Origin: JBECKX01 sp964468475
Lineage (GTDB): Bacteria > Zixibacteria > MSB-5A5 > CAIYYT01
Direction of reading: 5' to 3'
Length of the DNA: 64,000 nt
NCBI GenBank assembly: GCA_964468475.1
Contig: CAYXUL010000010.1
Coordinates: 3,147 to 67,146 of the forward strand
Shown: one piece after another, positions 35,352 through 44,253 of the stretch
How positions within the stretch are numbered: the first letter of the stretch is position 1
How the letters are laid out: every line of letters starts with the position of its first letter
Notes under the pieces: model-generated
Told to the model about the DNA's origin: nothing
Databases searched by the model: none
What the model saw: the letters and a program-made list of their open reading frames with translations, nothing else
Translations under genes and position numbers: made by a program

Positions 35352-35379
35352 AATATACCGCTGCAACCCTAAGTGTCAA
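35352..35379 (-). promoter_or_regulatory. Sigma70-type promoter of the atp operon
   Basis: TTGACA (35379-35374), 16-nt spacer, TATATT (35357-35352) on the minus strand, about 28 nt before the atpZ TTG start. It is the best promoter match in the window. Confidence 0.8.
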
Positions 35380-35532
35380 GAGTTTATTAGGAGCAAGATT
35401 GGATAGTATTCGCCACCTTTGTTTTCAAAGGGCGGCAGAAGGCTCGAAGCAATGAATTCATGCGCCGAGTCACAGTAACGCCTCAATTTAGATAACGAAT
35501 TCGGGAGTCTTCGCGAAAGAAAACCGGAGAGC

Positions 35533-37737
35533 CTACTGGCGAAGTTGTTCGGCCAACTGCTCTGATGTTGTCACCGGCAGCTTGCAGGCGTAGTTCTCGC
35601 AGACGTAGGCGGTGGCTTTGCCATCGATTTGCGGCCGCTCGCGCAGCAACGGGATCAGTTTGCCAGCCTCGTTGCTGTCGCCCGAAGTGGGATCAAGCAG
35701 GGCTACGACCTTGTTAGGGATGAATTCATGGTATACTTCAGAGAGCAGCTTCTTCGTCCCGTCATTGCCCTCAGCTCCAACGATTGCGACTTCGCGCGGC
35801 TTGAAGCGCTGAAAATGATAGGCATTGAGCAGGTTCATATACATCGATGGCATCTTCTCAGCCTCCGGTGCCAGGGCCAGCATGATCTGCTGCGCCTTCT
35901 CGGCATACTCTGACTTGTCAAGGAGTGTCGAGAGCCGCAGCAGTGCCATTGCAGCTTCCGAATTGCCGGACGGAGCCGCGCCATCGTAAGAATCCTTCTG
36001 CCGAACCAGGAGTCTACCCTCATTGGGTGCAGAGAGAAATAACGCACCGCCTGCCGAATCGGAGAAAGCCGCGATCATCTTTCCGGCTAATTGATCGGCA
36101 AGCTGAAGCCAGCGCAACTTGAAGGAGGACTCGTATAAATCGATCAGCCCGTTGGCTACGAAGGCATAATCGGTCAGAAATCCCGGCTGCTTGGTGCGAC
36201 CATCGCGATAGACGCGCAGCAACTCACCGTCCCGGATCATGGTCGAGTCAATGAACTCCGCGCACCTTGTTGCTGCGTCGAGATATTTCCTTTCGCCAGT
36301 CACTTGATAGCCGATCGCCAGCGCCGAAAGCATCATGCCGTTCCACTCGGCAAGTACTTTGTCATCCTTTCCCGGACGAACTCGCTTATTACGTGCTGCC
36401 AGTAGTTTCAGCTTAGCCGCATTCAGCTTCGCTTCCACTGCCGAGACAGACAGCTTATACTGCCGCGCGAACTCTACCGGATCGACGCGGACGTGCAATA
36501 CTGACGTCTTGTTGTCAAAATTGCCGCTGTTGGTGACGCCGTAGAAATCGCAGAACATCTTACCGGGGTCATCACCCAGTACGTCGATAACCTCTTCAGG
36601 CGTCCAGACATAGAATTTGCCTTCCTTTCCCTCGCTATCGGCATCCTCCGAGGAATAGAACCCTCCTTTGGCATCGGTCATATCCCGCAACACATAGTCG
36701 AGGATTTCGCGCCCGATCCTCAAATAGAGTGGATTCCTGGTTGCACGGTAAGCCTGAAAGTAAGCTGTTGCCAATTGACCGTTGTCGTAGAGCATCTTCT
36801 CGAAGTGGGGTACCAGCCATTGTGCATCGACAGAGTAGCGGTGAAAGCCGCCGCCAAGTTGATCATACATACCGCCTGACGCCATCTTATCAAGAGTGTG
36901 TGTTACCGCTTTCAGCAGAGTGTCGTTCTGAGTACGTTGGTACTCACGCAGCAACAGAACCAACTGGAAACTCGGCGGGAACTTGGGCGACTTGCCGAAG
37001 CCACCATTGACCGGATCGTAACGCTGCAACTCCTGTTCGACCGCGCGCGCGAGCAGGCTTTCCGGAAACTCCTCTGCCGGGTTGGCACGCGCCATCCTCT
37101 GTTGTAGGTAGATTACGGCGCTGTCGGAGCTTTCGATGATCTTGCTTCTGTCATCCTTCCATGCCTGGGCGACCGCCAGCAGAACGTTGGGAAAACCGCG
37201 TCGGCCATAGGAATCGTGTGGCGGGAAATAGGTGCCCCCAAAGAACGGTTTGCCTTCCGGAGTGAGAAAGACTGACATCGGCCAACCACCGCCTCCTGTG
37301 GTCATTTGCACGAAGGTCATGTAGATATCGTCGAGATCAGGGCGTTCTTCGCGATCGACCTTGATGCTCACGAAATTCTTATTCATAATTGCTGCTATCG
37401 TGTCATTCTCGAATGACTCATGCTCCATCACATGACACCAGTGGCAGGCGGAATAACCGATTGAGAGAAAGATCGGTTTACTCTCCGACTTCGCCTTTGT
37501 AAAGGCCTCCTCACCCCACGGATACCAGTCCACCGGATTGTCCGCGTGCTGGAGGAGATAGGGTGAGGTCTCGTTGGCCAGGTGGTTCTTGTGAGCGACT
37601 TCTTGAGCCGTTTGAGGGGTTTCGTGGGTCATCTTGTTGCTTTCCTTGCCGCCTTCAGAGCAACCGCTAAGTAAGCTCACGATAACGGTCGCGAAAATAG
37701 TGACGGCGAGACTTTCGAGTAGCTTCCGGGAGCTTAT
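35533..37737 (-). CDS. Thioredoxin-domain (DUF255/YyaL-like) lipoprotein, probable AUA start
   Basis: About 734 residues. The thioredoxin-like part has YSACHWCHVME with the CxxC pair, then VKVDREERPDLD-like IKVDREERPDLDDIY. The rest is an (alpha/alpha)-toroid seen in YyaL/SSP411 proteins (GGGFHRYSVDAQW, SSEDADSEGKEG). The first canonical start (GTG 37680) leaves only VSLLSGC. In frame upstream, AGSSRKLL-like ISSRKLLESLAVTIFATVI plus SLLSGC makes a full lipoprotein signal. It would start at ATA 37737, 6 nt after GGAGG, with no ATG/GTG/TTG in between. Function is unproven; a redox or sugar-epimerase-like role has been suggested for relatives. Confidence 0.82.
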   Translation of the reverse strand: MSSRKLLESLAVTIFATVIVSLLSGCSEGGKESNKMTHETPQTAQEVAHKNHLANETSPYLLQHADNPVDWYPWGEEAFTKAKSESKPIFLSIGYSACHWCHVMEHESFENDTIAAIMNKNFVSIKVDREERPDLDDIYMTFVQMTTGGGGWPMSVFLTPEGKPFFGGTYFPPHDSYGRRGFPNVLLAVAQAWKDDRSKIIESSDSAVIYLQQRMARANPAEEFPESLLARAVEQELQRYDPVNGGFGKSPKFPPSFQLVLLLREYQRTQNDTLLKAVTHTLDKMASGGMYDQLGGGFHRYSVDAQWLVPHFEKMLYDNGQLATAYFQAYRATRNPLYLRIGREILDYVLRDMTDAKGGFYSSEDADSEGKEGKFYVWTPEEVIDVLGDDPGKMFCDFYGVTNSGNFDNKTSVLHVRVDPVEFARQYKLSVSAVEAKLNAAKLKLLAARNKRVRPGKDDKVLAEWNGMMLSALAIGYQVTGERKYLDAATRCAEFIDSTMIRDGELLRVYRDGRTKQPGFLTDYAFVANGLIDLYESSFKLRWLQLADQLAGKMIAAFSDSAGGALFLSAPNEGRLLVRQKDSYDGAAPSGNSEAAMALLRLSTLLDKSEYAEKAQQIMLALAPEAEKMPSMYMNLLNAYHFQRFKPREVAIVGAEGNDGTKKLLSEVYHEFIPNKVVALLDPTSGDSNEAGKLIPLLRERPQIDGKATAYVCENYACKLPVTTSEQLAEQLRQ

Positions 37738-37818
37738 CTGTATCCTCCGCGCGAATTGGTAACGGCAAGTATACGTGATGTTTGTGATTCTATTTTGTCC
37801 GATTTGAACTGGGGTTGA

Positions 37819-39561
37819 TCAGGCAGACAATGAACTGCGTTCTGCGGAACACTCGCTTTGAACCAGCGCATCGCTGCGCGTGACTTGATAGCGCCTGAGG
37901 AATATTCGAAAACGTGTTCCCGCGCCTTCGCTTGACTCCACGAAGATGTCGCCTTTGATGTTGTCGATGCAGCGTTTCACCACGGCGAGGCCGAGTCCCG
38001 TTCCGCCTTTTTTCCGTGAGAAGAACGGTTCGAAGAGTCGCTGCCTGACTTCTTCATCGAGTCCATCTCCGTCATCGGTGACTGAGATCTCCACCCAATT
38101 TTGATCCGGGTGCTGCTCATCGCCGATCGAATCACAAATGGCAATGGAAACCTTCCCCGATTCCGGGTTGACCGCCTCTACCGCGTTCGTCACCAGATTG
38201 TTTATTATCTGTTTAAGTTGATCCTCGTCGCCGACGACATACTCGGTACTGCCGGGTGTACGTAGTTGAATATCGACGCTTGCCGGCACGCTGCTGGAGT
38301 TCCTCAGCAGGTCAATGGCCTCACTCAACAGCGAAACCAGTTCAACTTTGTCTGAGCGACCCGGGCCGGTACGGGCGTAGTTGAGAAAGTCATTGAGCAC
38401 GCGCGACAGTCGCTCTGATTCCTTGACGATTAACTGCATCAGCCGGGCGTTATCTCCGCCTACCTCCACTTCCTTCCGCAGAACTTCCACCGAGCCGGAG
38501 ATCGATGCCAGCGGATTGCGAATCTCGTGCGCTATGCGCGCCGAAAGTTCGCCAACCGCGGCGAGCCGGTCGGCGTTCATGAGTGCCTGTTCCAGCTCTT
38601 TCGCCTGTGTCAAATCCTGAAATATCGCAACTACGCCGCGCACGCCGACACGCTGGTCTCCCAATACAGATGCTGTCAATCCCAGCGGCAGCACTGCGCC
38701 CGCAGGCGTCGTGATTTCAACCTCCGTGCGAATATTGGGCTGGGCGTCCTTCAACACCGAGAGTACTTGCTCGCAGAACTCCGGCATCGGTTCGTTGAAG
38801 ACATCGAGAAAGCGAAGACCTCTGACTTCCGATTGCCTATACCCGAGAATTGCCTCAGCGGCCCGATTGAAATAGACTATGCGTCCGACGCTATCTACTG
38901 TGACCAGGCCGGAATGAAGATTTAGGAGAATTTCGTCGGTATCAAGCTGGACTCTTTCGAGGACCTGTGAGGCCTGCGACAGTTCCCCTTCCTTGGCTCT
39001 GAGCTTCTGCGCCAGGAATCCGGAGATGAAGGCAATCAGGTAGAAAGTACAGACATGCAGAAAGATGGTATAGAAGATTTCATCATTGGTTTGAAGTGCC
39101 GTGCGGATGGTCTCGAAAGAATATTTGTCAAGGGCTCCGAACACTTCCTGGAAGCTTGAAGTTACAGCGTACGTCACTGAAGCCAAACTGGCGATCGTCA
39201 GCGTGCCCGCCAGTTTGTAGGCGAGGCTGGCAGACACGATAGTCAGGAGAAACAGGATTGAGTATTGCGGCGTTAGTGAGCTCGAATTGCCGCTGATTGC
39301 ACCCTCTGCTATCAGCTCGAACACGAATTGTATGAAGATCATAAACTGAAGAAAGCCGGGGCGGAAAAACCGTGCGTCGATCTCGATAACGAGCAGGAAT
39401 ACCAGAGTAGAGAGCGAGTAACAGAGGAAGGGCCAGAACACACTCTCCTGCCCTCCTTTGGCGAGAAACGCGGCGCCAAAGATAAGCAGGAAAATGGAAA
39501 GCCGCAGCGGCAGAAACCACACGCTGCGCAGTTCTTCTTTCAGCTTCTTTCTTCGGTGCAT
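37819..39561 (-). CDS. PilS-like membrane sensor histidine kinase with PAS domain
   Basis: 580 residues. Six hydrophobic helices fill residues ~15-185, a short coiled coil follows, then a PAS domain (LLNLHSGLVTVDSVGRIVYFN) near 215-330. The H-box is AHEIRNPLASISG (His ~350), and the ATP domain has NNLVTNAVEAV, DDGDGLDE and GGTGLGLAVVKR. This matches PilS/NtrB-type kinases that act on sigma54 activators. It lies 90 nt after pilC, past a hairpin. No response regulator is in the window, so its partner is outside or elsewhere. Confidence 0.88.
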   Translation of the reverse strand: MHRRKKLKEELRSVWFLPLRLSIFLLIFGAAFLAKGGQESVFWPFLCYSLSTLVFLLVIEIDARFFRPGFLQFMIFIQFVFELIAEGAISGNSSSLTPQYSILFLLTIVSASLAYKLAGTLTIASLASVTYAVTSSFQEVFGALDKYSFETIRTALQTNDEIFYTIFLHVCTFYLIAFISGFLAQKLRAKEGELSQASQVLERVQLDTDEILLNLHSGLVTVDSVGRIVYFNRAAEAILGYRQSEVRGLRFLDVFNEPMPEFCEQVLSVLKDAQPNIRTEVEITTPAGAVLPLGLTASVLGDQRVGVRGVVAIFQDLTQAKELEQALMNADRLAAVGELSARIAHEIRNPLASISGSVEVLRKEVEVGGDNARLMQLIVKESERLSRVLNDFLNYARTGPGRSDKVELVSLLSEAIDLLRNSSSVPASVDIQLRTPGSTEYVVGDEDQLKQIINNLVTNAVEAVNPESGKVSIAICDSIGDEQHPDQNWVEISVTDDGDGLDEEVRQRLFEPFFSRKKGGTGLGLAVVKRCIDNIKGDIFVESSEGAGTRFRIFLRRYQVTRSDALVQSECSAERSSLSA

Positions 39562-39583
39562 GATCGTCTCTGCTTATGAGAAA

Positions 39584-39611
39584 GGCCACCCTTGCCTTCA
39601 CAAAGGTGGCC
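39584..39611 (-). terminator. Hairpin between pilC and the PilS-like gene
   Basis: On the minus strand GGCCACC, loop of ~14 nt, GGTGGCC, then TTTCTC. The long loop and short T-run make it a moderate terminator or attenuator that could lower expression of the kinase gene relative to the pil genes. Confidence 0.5.
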
Positions 39612-39651
39612 GATTCTCTGTATAGAATCCGTTCTTAAAACCCTGATGGGA

Positions 39652-40851
39652 TTACTTGATCTGTCCAATGATGTCGAACATCGGCAGATACATCGCAATC
39701 AGGATACCACCGATGACAACACCCATAATCACGATAATCACCGGCTCAATCAGCGATGTCAAAGTACTCACTGCAGCGTCGACTTCTTCATCATAGAAGT
39801 CAGCGATCTTGGAGAGCATATCGTCCAGTCCACCGGTTTTCTCGCCAACGGCAATCATCTGAATTACCATCGGGGGAAAGACACCTGAGTCGCGCAGGGG
39901 GTTGGTGATGGTATCACCCTCGGCTATCGAAAGCACTGATTTCTTGATCGCTCTTTGCAGCACCATATTACCGGCCGTTTTGGCGGTAATCTCCAGGGCA
40001 TCGAGAATTGTCACGCCTGATTGAATCAGCGTCCCCAGAGTTCGTGTGAATCGGGCGACAGCTGCTTTGCGAATCAAATCTCCGAACAGCGGCGATTTCA
40101 ACATGAATCTGTCAAAATAGAAGCGCCCATCATCGTTGTGAAGCATAATCCTCAGGCCGACAATTGCCGCCACGATGAAGCTTACTCCGATCAGCCAGTA
40201 GTTTTGGATTATCGCTGAGATCGAGAGGATCATACGCGTTGGCGCCGGTAACTCGGCGCCGAGGTTCGAGAACATCTTGGCAAAGATCGGTACGATGAAA
40301 GTCAGCATCGCAATCGTTACGCCGGTGGCAACAATCGACACCACAGCGGGATAAACCAAAGCACCCTTAATCTTTCTTGCCAGAGCATCGGCTTTTTCAC
40401 GATAGTTGGCGAGACGTACCAAAATGGTATCAAGGGCGCCACCCATTTCGCCGGCTTCCACCATGTTGACGTAAAGGTCGTCGAAGACTTTTTTGTGCTT
40501 CTTCATCGCCTCCGACAACGTGGAACCGGCCGACACCGCTTCCTTAATCTCGTTGATAATCTTACGAAACTCCGGCGCCTCCATCTGCTTGGAAAGAATC
40601 TCCAGACACTGCACCATGGGAAGGCCGGCGCCAATCATCGTCGCAAACTGTCGGGTGAATCGGGAAATATGAACCTTCTTGATACCCGATCCGATCCTGA
40701 TATTGATCTGCGACGGCTTCTTGGTGACCTTATCAACAAGAATGCGATTCCGCCGCAGGATCTTCTCCAGTTCGCCACGGTCTCTAACTTTCAGTTCACC
40801 TTCGACCGGCGATCCCGTTACGGTCTTACCTTTGTATTCAAATACTGGCAT
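39652..40851 (-). CDS. pilC: Type IV pilus inner-membrane platform protein
   Basis: 399 residues. Two GspF/PilC domains, each with the pattern FTRQFATMIGAGLPMVQCLEIL and FTRTLGTLIQSGVTILDALEI, and three membrane helices (FIVPIFAKM, NYWLIGVSFIVAAIVG, VIIVIMGVVIGGILIAMYLPMF). PilC anchors the motor ATPases at the inner membrane. It follows pilT by 21 nt. GGAGGT precedes the ATG. Confidence 0.95.
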   Translation of the reverse strand: MPVFEYKGKTVTGSPVEGELKVRDRGELEKILRRNRILVDKVTKKPSQINIRIGSGIKKVHISRFTRQFATMIGAGLPMVQCLEILSKQMEAPEFRKIINEIKEAVSAGSTLSEAMKKHKKVFDDLYVNMVEAGEMGGALDTILVRLANYREKADALARKIKGALVYPAVVSIVATGVTIAMLTFIVPIFAKMFSNLGAELPAPTRMILSISAIIQNYWLIGVSFIVAAIVGLRIMLHNDDGRFYFDRFMLKSPLFGDLIRKAAVARFTRTLGTLIQSGVTILDALEITAKTAGNMVLQRAIKKSVLSIAEGDTITNPLRDSGVFPPMVIQMIAVGEKTGGLDDMLSKIADFYDEEVDAAVSTLTSLIEPVIIVIMGVVIGGILIAMYLPMFDIIGQIK

Positions 40852-40872
40852 TGCGACCTCCGTTCATCTCCT

Positions 40873-41958
40873 TCAGCGTGCCATGGCCGGCTGGCCGGAC
40901 TGGACGCGTGAAAGCATCTCGTTCAGTTCCTGAACGTTTGATGACCGCGCCATTGCTTCGCCTATCGTGATCTTGTGCTTCAGGTATAAATCAGCCAACG
41001 ACATGTTCATTGTTTTCATTCCATACTTCTGGCCCGACTGTAGCATGCTGTAGACCTGGTGGATCTTATCATCACGGATCAGCGCCCGAATCGCCGGCGT
41101 GCATACCATGATCTCGGTACAGAGAGCACGCCCGCCACCAATCTTCGGAACCAGCTGCTGAGAGACTACACCCTGCAGAACGAAGGAGAGGGTTACACGT
41201 ATCTGCTCCTGCTGATTCACGGGGAATACATCAATTACTCGGTTGATCGTTTCCGCGCAGGAGTTGGTGTGAAGGGTAGCAAACGTCAGGTGCCCCGTTT
41301 CGGAGATGTTCAATGCTTCAGAGACCGTCTCCAGATCGCGCATCTCACCGATCAGACAGACATCAGGATCCTGACGTAACGCATATTTGAGTGCCGCAGC
41401 AAACGAGCGCGTGTCGGCGCCCACCTCGCGTTGATTAACCAGACATGATTGGTGCCTGTGCAAATACTCAATCGGATCCTCCACCGTGAGAATATGCGAG
41501 TGCCTCTCGCGGTTGATCTTGTCGATCAGTGCCGCCAGGGTGGTAGACTTTCCAGAACCGGTTGGACCGGTTACCAGCACAAGCCCGCGGGGAAGATTTG
41601 CCATTTCCACGACGGTGCGGTCGACCCCGAGCTCTTCGAAAGTCGGTACCTTAAAGGGAATTTGCCGAAGTGCTACTGAAATATTGCCTCGTTGCGTGAA
41701 GACGTTGCAACGAAAGCGGCTCATATTTTCAATACCGAAAGACATGTCGAGTTCGTTATTCTCCTCGAACCGCTGCTTCTGTTTTTCCGACATCATGCTA
41801 TAAGCCAGCTTCTTCGTGATCTCCGGCGCGAGCGGGTCCATATCAAGGGTCTGCAGTCTGCCGTCGACACGAATCTGTGGAGGCGACCCAACCGACAGAT
41901 GAAGGTCGGAACCTTTTTTCTCCAGCAGAATCTCCAACAGTTCCCTTAGGTTTACCAT
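40873..41958 (-). CDS. pilT: Type IV pilus retraction ATPase
   Basis: 361 residues. Walker A GPTGSGKSTTLAALID near residue 130, Asp box LTVEDPIEY, Walker B DPDVCLIGEMRDLET, His box GHLTFATLHTNS, and the PilT-specific AIRALIRDDK near 290. It pulls the pilus back by removing pilin subunits. AGGAG lies 6 nt before the ATG. It follows pilB by 36 nt. Confidence 0.96.
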   Translation of the reverse strand: MVNLRELLEILLEKKGSDLHLSVGSPPQIRVDGRLQTLDMDPLAPEITKKLAYSMMSEKQKQRFEENNELDMSFGIENMSRFRCNVFTQRGNISVALRQIPFKVPTFEELGVDRTVVEMANLPRGLVLVTGPTGSGKSTTLAALIDKINRERHSHILTVEDPIEYLHRHQSCLVNQREVGADTRSFAAALKYALRQDPDVCLIGEMRDLETVSEALNISETGHLTFATLHTNSCAETINRVIDVFPVNQQEQIRVTLSFVLQGVVSQQLVPKIGGGRALCTEIMVCTPAIRALIRDDKIHQVYSMLQSGQKYGMKTMNMSLADLYLKHKITIGEAMARSSNVQELNEMLSRVQSGQPAMAR

Positions 41959-41994
41959 AGCCGTCTCCTCATATACTAAGTACTAATATCCTTA

Positions 41995-43710
41995 CTAGCT
42001 TGGGGAGGCACCGGAGGTTTCTCCGAGCACCTGATCCACTGTCGTAACACCTTGCTTAATCTTGTCGATGCCGGCCATTCGCAGAGTGAGCATACCCTCT
42101 TGAAGACCTTGCGCCTGAATATCCGGCGTTGACGCGCTTTCGAGGATCAGTCGCTCGATCTGAGGCGAGATTGGCATTACTTCAAAGAGGCCGGTTCTGC
42201 CCGACATCCCGGTACTGTTGCACTCAGAACATCCGCGTCCTTCGAATGTCTTGAACGTTCCGATTTCATTCTCCGGAACTCCGAGATTGACAAGAACTTC
42301 CGGGTCGGTCTTGACTTCTTCTTTGCACGCCTTGCAGATGCAGCGGACCATTCGCTGTGCCATAATCAACTTCGTAGCGCTCGCGACCAGATAATTAGGG
42401 ATGCCCATGTCGATCAGTCGGTTGATCGATGAGGGAGCGTCATTCGTATGCAGCGTACTGAATACCAGGTGACCGGTTAGCGCAGCGCGAATCGCAATTT
42501 CCGCAGTTTCGGCATCGCGGATCTCACCGACCATGACCACGTCAGGGTCCTGACGCAAGAACGAGCGCAGCGCTGCTGCGAAGGTTAGCCCGATATCTGA
42601 CCGGACGGCGACCTGGTTGATTCCCTCAAAGTTGAACTCAACCGGGTCCTCGGCGGTCATAATGTTGACGTCAGGCTGATTAATTGTCTTTAGCGCCGAA
42701 TAAAGTGTGGTTGTCTTACCTGATCCGGTCGGTCCTGTCACCAACACAATGCCGAAGGGAAGTCTGATGGCTGATTCGAACTTGCCAAGTGAAAGTTTTG
42801 GAAAGCCGAGCTTGGTCAGGTCGTGCATAAGCGCCTTGGGATCCAGGATTCGCATTACCACCTTCTCGCCGAAGATAGTAGGCAGCACCGAGACACGCAG
42901 ATCTACGGCACGATCACCTACCTTGATCTTGATGCGGCCATCCTGCGGCAGTCGGCGTTCGGAAATATCGAGGTCCGCCATGATTTTGACGCGGCTGACG
43001 ATCGCAGCACGATACTTAAAGGGCAAGGGTGACATCTCCATCAGCTCGCCGTCGATGCGGTAACGCACGCGTATTTTCTTTTCGTAAGTCTCGATATGAA
43101 TATCTGAGGCTCCCTTGCGAATCGCTTCGCTGATAATCGAATCGACCAGCTTTACCAGCGGTTTATCCTGGACCGCCGTCTGCAAATCCAGCTCGTTGAC
43201 ATCGTCATCGCTGGCCGTAATAACTTCTATATCCGAATCCTCCAATCCTTTGAGGATTTCGGTATACTGCGCCGAATCGGCGTAATAGTGTTCAATCGCT
43301 TTTGTGATCGCCTGCTCGGGCGAAATCACCGGCTGGACGGAACACCCCGTGATAAATTTCACGGCGTCGAGCACATAGATATTGTTCGGGTCACTGATCG
43401 CCACTACGAGCGTCTTGTTCAACTTGCTCACGGCAATAACGTTGAACTTGCGCGCGATATCCTGTGGGATCAGCTTGACCACATCGGGATTCAGCTCAAG
43501 ATCGGAAAGGCGAACCGCTCCGATATTCAGCTGTTTTCCGATAAACGAGGTGATTTCCTCCTCGTCAGGTACGGCGCCCTGGGACACCAGTACCTGCTCA
43601 AGTCGGCCACCACCGTGGTTTTCAATTTGCTCGAGCGCTTTCTCCAGTTGATCGTCGGTTATCTTACCGGCATCAACCAGCATCGTCCCTAATTCTCTGG
43701 GGTTCGGCAT
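41995..43710 (-). CDS. pilB: Type IV pilus extension ATPase
   Basis: 571 residues. An N-terminal GspE/MshE-like domain (LGTMLVDAGKITDDQLEKAL, repeated roadwise to ~160) may bind c-di-GMP in relatives. The ATPase has GPTGSGKTTTLYSAL, DPDVVMVGEIRDAETAE and FSTLHTNDAPSS, and the zinc-binding pair CICKAC ... CSEC. It drives pilus growth. It is placed between the roadblock gene and pilT. No pilMNOPQ or pilin gene is in the window. Confidence 0.95.
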   Translation of the reverse strand: MPNPRELGTMLVDAGKITDDQLEKALEQIENHGGGRLEQVLVSQGAVPDEEEITSFIGKQLNIGAVRLSDLELNPDVVKLIPQDIARKFNVIAVSKLNKTLVVAISDPNNIYVLDAVKFITGCSVQPVISPEQAITKAIEHYYADSAQYTEILKGLEDSDIEVITASDDDVNELDLQTAVQDKPLVKLVDSIISEAIRKGASDIHIETYEKKIRVRYRIDGELMEMSPLPFKYRAAIVSRVKIMADLDISERRLPQDGRIKIKVGDRAVDLRVSVLPTIFGEKVVMRILDPKALMHDLTKLGFPKLSLGKFESAIRLPFGIVLVTGPTGSGKTTTLYSALKTINQPDVNIMTAEDPVEFNFEGINQVAVRSDIGLTFAAALRSFLRQDPDVVMVGEIRDAETAEIAIRAALTGHLVFSTLHTNDAPSSINRLIDMGIPNYLVASATKLIMAQRMVRCICKACKEEVKTDPEVLVNLGVPENEIGTFKTFEGRGCSECNSTGMSGRTGLFEVMPISPQIERLILESASTPDIQAQGLQEGMLTLRMAGIDKIKQGVTTVDQVLGETSGASPS

Positions 43711-43745
43711 GTTCCTTCCTGGTCTTGCCTACGTCGATCCGTCGA

Positions 43746-44237
43746 TTACGAATCCTTGAATATGTCTTCTAACTTGTCCTCTGCTGAAGTTGTGAATTCC
43801 TCCGACAAACCTTCGTCGTTGTCCTTCTCCTTATGCAGGTTTGCTTCGAAGTTCTTGCGCAACTCATCAGTTGCTTCTTTTGCGTAAAGCCTGACCATAC
43901 CGATAGTCGTCCGGTCGTCGAATATGACCGCCAGAATAGAGCGCTCATTGACCAGACTCATATGGATGTGGTCCTTTTTGCCTTGATGGAACAGTACCGA
44001 AAATTCGGGCTCACCTACGAGCTTGGCAATCTCTGCGGTTGACGCAAAACTACCGGCCATCAGCGCGGCCAGCGCTGTGGTATCGAGCGTCTGCGTAAAC
44101 CCATGCCGCGCGATCAGGTGTCCGTCCTTATCGACCAGCAATGCACACTTCGCTTCCGAGCCTTTCAGAAGCTTGGTCATTGTCGCGTCGATCTTTTCGG
44201 TGTCGTCCCAATACACGACCATTTTGTCGCCAGCCAC
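43746..44237 (-). CDS. Roadblock/LC7-domain protein (MglB-like) A
   Basis: 163 residues from GTG 44237, which has a perfect AGGAGG 6 nt upstream; an ATG at 44261 overlaps the MglA gene and has no site. The roadblock fold spans ~20-125 (CALLVDKDGHLIARHGF, AALMAGSFASTAEIAKLV, ILAVIFDDRTTIGMVRLY). An acidic tail ends the protein. MglB-type roadblock dimers act on MglA GTPases, and this gene lies 16 nt after the GTPase gene. Confidence 0.85.
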   Translation of the reverse strand: MAGDKMVVYWDDTEKIDATMTKLLKGSEAKCALLVDKDGHLIARHGFTQTLDTTALAALMAGSFASTAEIAKLVGEPEFSVLFHQGKKDHIHMSLVNERSILAVIFDDRTTIGMVRLYAKEATDELRKNFEANLHKEKDNDEGLSEEFTTSAEDKLEDIFKDS

Positions 44238-44253
44238 TTCAGACCTCCTCGGA

